Positions 56,615-62,101 of a stretch of 62,101 nt of DNA are shown here, piece after piece. Under the pieces are notes generated by a model, which was not told where the DNA came from, made no database searches, and saw only the letters and a list, made by a program, of their open reading frames with translations. This DNA comes from Azolla pinnata. Its lineage: Eukaryota; Streptophyta; Polypodiopsida; Salviniales; Salviniaceae. The position numbers were made by a program, and so were the translations under genes. Location of the stretch: contig JBBBWG010026558.1 of the NCBI GenBank assembly GCA_037176905.1, positions 1 to 62,101 on the forward strand. The letters run 5' to 3'. The first letter of the stretch is position 1, and each line of letters starts with the position of its first letter.

Positions 56615-59600
56615 TCAGATCATACTGACATGAAGGAGCTTAGTGTCCAATGTCTTATCATTATAAACAGTCAGCCACTTTTGCACCAACAGCTTGACGT
56701 CGTCTCTGTTCATATTCTCTTCCTCGCCAGTGTATCGCCATGGTTTGGAACCCTGGAATAAAGATCACAGAAGTTTAAAAAGCTCAATGTGTGTGTGTTG
56801 ACCTGCAAAACAGTGTATTGTATAGATGTATCTCTATATCTATCTATAATATCTGTACGTTGCATATATACAGCGCTTATTTATTTATGGTTTGGTCATC
56901 TCTTCCTCACCGCAGCACAATAGTGTACTACTTTCACTTTTGCCAGGTCTATCTTGTCGGGATGTCGCCATATCATAGCCATGACCAGATTATATGCCAA
57001 AGGAAGTGGACAGAAGATTTTCTGAAAGAATGCATTTAGCAAATCCTGCAAAACACAAAAACAACACGGATGTGAAGATAGGAGAAAATTGGGTATAACT
57101 GAGAAAATCGGAATGTCTCGCATTGTAGGTGTGCATGGAAAATCCAATTAAGGAAACTAAAAACCACTAATGGGGATCCCATTACTATAGGTTTTTTGGT
57201 CAATATTACTGCAGAACGGCCATAAAATAACCCGCGTTTACGCTGCCAGATTCTATGTTGTTGTATTTTATAAATAAAATACGTTTTAAAATACTCGAGA
57301 CATATTCTACATATATTTAACGTTTTGGAACTGTTCACTTTTTTAGTCAAATTTATACACATCAAAATAATTTTTACTAAGGCTATTATTTTAACGTGAA
57401 AGTGAATATCAGTCGTTTTATTAACTTAAAATTTAAATAAAACTTATTTAAATTTGATTTCCAATAATTTAAATTTTATAAATTTAATAATACCAAGAAC
57501 TGAATTTAAAATTTTTTAGTGATATGTAGGTTTAATTAATTGTAAATTTGTGTAATTATTGAAAGTATTTAACCCGTATTTTACATATTTAATCCATATT
57601 TGACAAATTTTACCCGTACTCAAAATTTAACCCTCTACATATTTAACCCATATTTAACGTATTTAACCCGTATTTAACGTATTTAACAATTATATGATAA
57701 ACTACGTATTCTATGTATTTATAAATTTTTTATGTAGCATACGTACTGTACACGTACGGTATGGTCCGTATGTCACAACATTGGGCAGATTGCAGCCAAC
57801 TCAGTACTATTAGGGGCGCCTTACATCATGCTGTTGATTGCTAGTGACACCATAACATGCAAGGCTAGGGACTGCGATTTGCTGGTATTACCCCACTATA
57901 AAATTTACGACCTAGTGTAAATCTGTTATGATTTGGGAACTACCACAAACACAATTTACTACCACTAAAAGTGGTAGGAATTGGCCAGAAATTGCCCATC
58001 AAAAAACTTCAGAGTAATGCGCACTAAACTAGGATTCCTCAAATATCCTATCCTTTAGCTAAAATGTACCTTAAACCCATTGACAGTATGAATATCTTGA
58101 GGCCCTAAAGTAAAAATGGTGGGCTACAACTCGCTGGTACTATCCCAAAATGTTATTTATATTGCGTTTCAAAATTCAGTGAATAACTCTTTAGTGGTGT
58201 GCTTATTAATAAACTAGCCATTTCTAGTACTACATTTCCTTGGATTCCAGAAGATCCTCCAATAAACCATAAATCCTAAACCCTAAACCTTGAGTAGAGT
58301 ATGCCAAATATTCTGGCGTTAAGGCCCTAAAGCAAAGATATGCACAAAAGCAAGGTAAACGGAGAAGCAAATCTAAGACAACCAACCTGCTCTGCGAAGG
58401 GTGTCAAGGGACCTGAACGCAAGGCAATCATCAACTGCTTGAATGTTTCCTTGTTGGGCTCGTGCACAAACATTCCTGCATTGAAATACTGAGCAGGTGC
58501 CTCGCCAAGGATGTGTCTGGGCCATGGATTCTTCTCAGGGCATTGCTGGCAATACTTTACGCTGTATTGGAGAGAGTGCGACCAAGTGGGCTCGCAGAAG
58601 CAATCCATGACAGCATAGAATTGGCCGTCGGGAAGATTGAAGAGCTCATCGATGTTGTCGAAAACCATCATGTCTGCGTCCAAGTATACAATTTTTTTGT
58701 ATTCTTCGAACTATACCATTGAAAAAAAGCCACAACCAACAAAATTCATATACAACAAGAAAAAAAATCAGCCAAATCCAGTTGTAAGAGATCCAAAACC
58801 TGCAAAAAATGCTATTATTATAAACAGGGCTTATGAATGCATAGCACGATGTCATAAAACAGGGCTTATAAAACAGTGTGTGATAACTGCACTGCAATGA
58901 GTACCCATGCATGGTCAATTGGATGCATCTCAATCCATTTATACAAATTCTACAGATTCGAGGGTGTCAAACAGATTTAGGCATGCAATGTACAGGAATT
59001 AATTGGTCATCCAAACAGCAATAATTGACAACATAAACTCTCATGCACGGCACGGCAATTAGCAACAATGCAGTATAAGAGCAAAATAATTTGAGGTGCA
59101 GGCACACACTGATCAGATACATGCGCATCTGTACGAATGCAAATACTGCCCATACACTGTAAATTTGCGACACGTATGCACATCATTTGGCGCGTCACAC
59201 ATGCACGTATCCACGTCAAAACGAAATTGTACAGGACATGCACACATGCATTTAGCAAGCACATTCGCTCATGCATACACATAGACATGCACACATCCGC
59301 ACCAGTGCACGTCTATTCAGCCATTCATAGAATCATTCACAAATTCGCCATGCATGCATGCACAAACATCCCCACATATCGATTCATAAATGCTACATAC
59401 ACATGCAAACACAACGCAGTTCTCCATCGCTGCGTAACATCCAATCGAGGGGGGATTTGATAGAACGATTGAGAAGTACTCACAGTCCATATCCAGAGCT
59501 TGGAGTAATTGATGACATAGTACGGCATGGCGAAGCGGCAGTTGGCGCAATCAGCAGGTCTGATAGGATCGATGCGCCGGACAACACAGCCCTGAGAGCG

Positions 59601-59795
59601 CAAGATTTCTGTGTGTTCATCAGGGACATCATCTACCACAGCCACAATCAGCGGATACGCACATCTCACTCTCCTGAGGCTCTTGGCGAGTCCGATGACG
59701 CCTTTGATATAATCCCCATGCCCTGCCAAGAACGTAACATAGGCACAGGCTTCTCGCCTGTACTGTTTACCCGCAGTGTGTAGGTTTATATCCAT
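56615..59795 (-). CDS. GOLS: galactinol synthase, GT8 family
   Basis: The enzyme transfers galactose from UDP-galactose to myo-inositol, giving galactinol, the first committed step of raffinose-family oligosaccharide synthesis; it is cytosolic and often stress- or seed-induced. Exons in reading order: 59795-59484, 58710-58387, 57045-56911, 56752-56615, total 909 nt, 302 aa. Motifs: AYVTFLAGHGDYIKGVIGLAKSLR near the N-terminus, MPYYVINYSKLWIW, the metal-binding DxD in VYLDADMMVFDNIDELF (Asp115-Ala-Asp117), FYAVMDCFCEPTWSHS, YCQQCPEKNPWP, YFNAGMFVHEP, TPFAEQDLLNAFF, YNLVMAMIWRHPDKIDL and VVHYCAAGSKPWRYTG. The C-terminus ends LDTKLLHVSMI and lacks the APSAA-type tail and ~25-40 residues found in typical 325-345 aa members. 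Introns 1 (58711-59483) and 2 (57046-58386) are long and repeat-bearing. Confidence 0.95.
57540..57775. repeat. AT-rich tandem repeat in galactinol synthase intron 2
   Basis: Repeated TATTTAACCCGTATTTAACG and close variants (TATTTAATCCATATTTGACA, TATTTAACCCATATTTAACG) run from about 57565 to 57690. They are followed by a cluster of CGTAC and GGTCCGTATG motifs near 57740-57771 that resembles the palindrome cluster at 31130-31330. Confidence 0.7.
58262..58296. other. telomere-like motif in galactinol synthase intron 2
   Basis: AAATCCTAAACCCTAAACC is a degenerate plant telomere-type run. No function can be read from it. Confidence 0.55.
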
Positions 59796-60904
59796 GGTGA
59801 TGGTGCTGTTCTTCTCGCAAATTTATACGGTCGGAGCTCCTGTTTCTCTTCTTTAAGACTTCTTCTTGCGTCTTGCTGCTTCTTCTTTACCGATTCTCTA
59901 CTTCCTGCAGCAAAAATAGTAGGAGAATAGTCTGTATGCATACCTTAGATTATACGTTCAAAGAAGCCATGGAGCTTACTTTCTTTAGACATACATTATC
60001 TGTACAATAAAATTACGCAGAGAAAATGATGAAGGAAATTAATCTACAAAGAGACAGATACAGATAATGTGCAGCTGAGAAAACGATGGAGTCTCTACTC
60101 AGCTATATGCAATATAAGATTATGCGCAGAGAAAGCTGAGGCGAATAGCCTTAAAAAAATATTATACGCAGAGTCAACGCCATGGAGATTCTATTACAGG
60201 TAGAATGCTGGATACCGTTTGGATTTAGGTTGTATATACATATACAGCACAGAATTTAGTGATGAAGATTCTCAATCTGATGATGATAATGATGATGTTT
60301 GTAGATTCTTAATGCATATATATTGATGCATACATACAACGATGGAGACTCCATAGATAGATTATACATAACACAAGCAATGGTGATCTTCAGGTGCTGT
60401 ATTGAAGTCTCTAAATTTTGAATGAAAAGCCTCTGACAAAAAATTCACGGCGGATCAATGATTCTGTAGCAGCAGAACCTCAGGCAATTTAATCGATATC
60501 AACACGGCAGCAGAACCTCAGGCAAGAATTATGAAGCTTCAAAGTTCAAATTAGGGTTTGTGTAATAGTACGGTAGATCTATGGGAGCTGAACTCCTCGA
60601 AATTTACCGCAGAAACCAGAAAGGGATTGTGATGCAACTTTCGATTAGGGCCGTTTAAACATATAGGACGTGAAGCTTCGGAATAGGCCCGTTTACATAT
60701 TAGGATGAGGAGCTGTGTAGGCAAGATCTAATAGAGGCTATGAAGCATTAAAGATATCAGACTGATAGAGAGTAGAAGAATTTATACTCTGACCACAAAC
60801 AAACGGATAGATAGCATCTGTCCATAAAACTGCATTTAGTTGTGACCAATGGTTGTAATCATCTTCGAACTGAGATACAGATCGAAGATGGAAAGTTAGA
60901 GATC
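59796..60904 (-). promoter_or_regulatory. galactinol synthase promoter side with small degenerate repeats
   Basis: The first 90 bp upstream of the start are purine-rich on the gene strand. Further out, ACGCAGAGAAAATGATG near 60015, GCGCAGAGAAAGCTGAGG near 60124 and ACGCAGAGTCAACGCC near 60167 suggest an old ~50-110 bp repeat. AGCAGAACCTCAGGCAA is duplicated near 60471 and 60509, and GGCC(C)GTTTA..CATAT near 60648 and 60686. No gene is seen. Confidence 0.45.
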
Positions 60905-62101
60905 AAGAATCTTCTTCTTCTTCTACTTCCAAATCTTTGCACGAACGGAGCACCACCAGAGAACCGGTGCAATTTACCGTGCTGAAATCAAGCTCTCCAG
61001 TCGGGAAGAAAAGGTTCTTAGCTATGGCGAATGGAGGAGCGGACACACAGATCGAAGAAGGAAAGATAGAAATCAGAAGCTTTTCCTTCCTCTTCTTCTT
61101 CCAAATCATTGCAGGAATGGAGCACCGGCAGAGAAGCAGTGCAGTTTACCGTCCAGAAATCAATCTCTTCAGTCGGGAAGAAAAGGTTCCGAGCGACGGG
61201 GAACGAGGATACAAATAGAAGAAGAAAAGATAGATCAGAATCGTTTCCTTCTTCTTCTTCTTCAAAATCTTTGCACAAACGGAGCAACGGCAGAGAAGCG
61301 GTGCAGTTTACCGCGCAGAAATGAAGCTCTCCAGTCGGGGAAAAAAACGTTCTGAGCTAGGGCGAATGAAGGACGAGCGGAGATAAAGATCGATGGGAAA
61401 GGCAGAGATCAAGAAACTTCTTCTTCTTCTTCTTCCAAATCTTTGCAGGAACGGAGCATCGCCAGAGAACCGGTGCAGTTTACCGTGCAGAAATCAAGCT
61501 CTCCAGTCGGCAAGAAAAGGTCGAATGAGGAAGGAGAAACGGAGATACAGATCGAGGAAGGAAAGATAGATATCAGAATCTTTGTCTTCTTCTTCTTCCA
61601 AATCTTTGCAGGAACGGAGCACCAGCAGAGAAGCGGTGCAGTTTACCGTGCAGAAATCAAGATCTCCAGTCGGCAAGAAAAGGTCGAATGAAGAAGGGGA
61701 AACGGAGATACATACCGAAGAAGGAAAGATAGAGATCAGAATCTTTGTCTTCTTCTTCTTCCAAATCTTTGCAGGAACGGAGCACCAGCAGACAAGCGAT
61801 GCAGTTTACCGTGCAGAAATCAAGCTCTCCAGTCGGGAAGAAAAGGTCGAATGAAGAAGGAGAAACGGAGATACATACCGAAGAAGGAAAGATAGAGATC
61901 AGAATCTTCGTCTTCTTCTTCTTCCAAATCTTTGCAGGAACGGAGCACCAGCAGAGAAGCGATGCAGTTTACCGTGCAGAAATCAAGTTCTCCAGTCGGC
62001 AAGACAAGGTCGAATGAAGAAGGGGAAACGGAGATACATACCGAAGAAGGAAAGATAGAGATCAGAATCTTCGTCTTCTTCTTCTTCCAAATCTTTGCAG
62101 G
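60905..62101. repeat. ~163-bp tandem repeat array running off the right edge
   Basis: The landmark CTCTCCAGTCGG (or variant) recurs near 60995, 61167, 61329, 61499, 61662, 61826 and 61989. The spacings are about 172, 162, 170, 163, 164 and 163 bp. Each unit holds a TTCTTC run, CCAAATCTTTGCAGGAACGG, GAGAAGCGGTGCAGTTTACC, GTGCAGAAATCAAG and GAGATCAGAATC. The three rightmost copies are nearly identical and the left ones are diverged. Frames of 60-93 codons in this region are repeat artefacts, because 163 is not a multiple of three. The array is incomplete at the window edge. Confidence 0.9.

Overview
The window is nuclear DNA from a land plant, very probably a flowering plant. Every clear gene is split by spliceosomal introns and the products are plant-type: MAP3K epsilon, a UBL-WLM-PUB metalloprotease, EXO70, NUP155, a RIN2/RIN3-type membrane RING ligase and galactinol synthase. 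Coding regions and introns are AT-leaning and the codon use does not look grass-like. I cannot name the order or species from the sequence alone.

Eight protein-coding genes were reconstructed exon by exon. In each, the exon phases add up to one uninterrupted frame. They are: M3KE1-like kinase (+, 5124-13404, 23 coding exons, 1399 aa); organelle-type EngB GTPase (-, 14719-19673, 11 exons, 529 aa); WSS1-type UBL-WLM-PUB protease (-, 20556-26176, 10 exons, 701 aa); EXO70 exocyst subunit (-, 28215-30017, one exon, 600 aa); NUP155 (-, 33661-40355, 13 exons, 1459 aa); exosome cap subunit CSL4 (-, 42178-44482, 6 exons, 193 aa); RIN2/RIN3-like RING-CUE E3 ligase (+, 49011-55602, 12 exons, 606 aa); galactinol synthase (-, 56615-59795, 4 exons, 302 aa). 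They are unrelated housekeeping and signalling genes, not a pathway cluster. M3KE1/EngB and RIN2/GolS are convergent pairs. The five genes from EngB to CSL4 all read leftward, and CSL4 and RIN2 are divergent.

The space between genes is full of tandem repeats of several unrelated families. They include an alternating purine-pyrimidine tract (129-500), a very GC-rich 63-64 bp minisatellite (2419-2690), a 45-bp array of inverted repeats just upstream of EngB (19876-20170), a CCGTA-palindrome cluster (31130-31330), a ~100-bp array (31530-32030), a degenerate array rich in GATTAACCATTA (46720-47340), a 180-207 bp array (47600-48370) and a ~163-bp array that runs off the right edge (60905-62101). 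The most unusual observation is that the GC-rich array and the 45-bp array, 17 kb apart and otherwise different, are built on the same 9-nt inverted arms (CCGTCCGAT / ATCGGACGG). In the 45-bp array, three unit types alternate to give a 136-bp higher-order period.

The second notable point is that the RIN2-like gene needs three GC-AG introns, all with donor GCAAGT, to keep its frame. No complete transposon, rRNA, tRNA, CRISPR array or viral gene was recognised.
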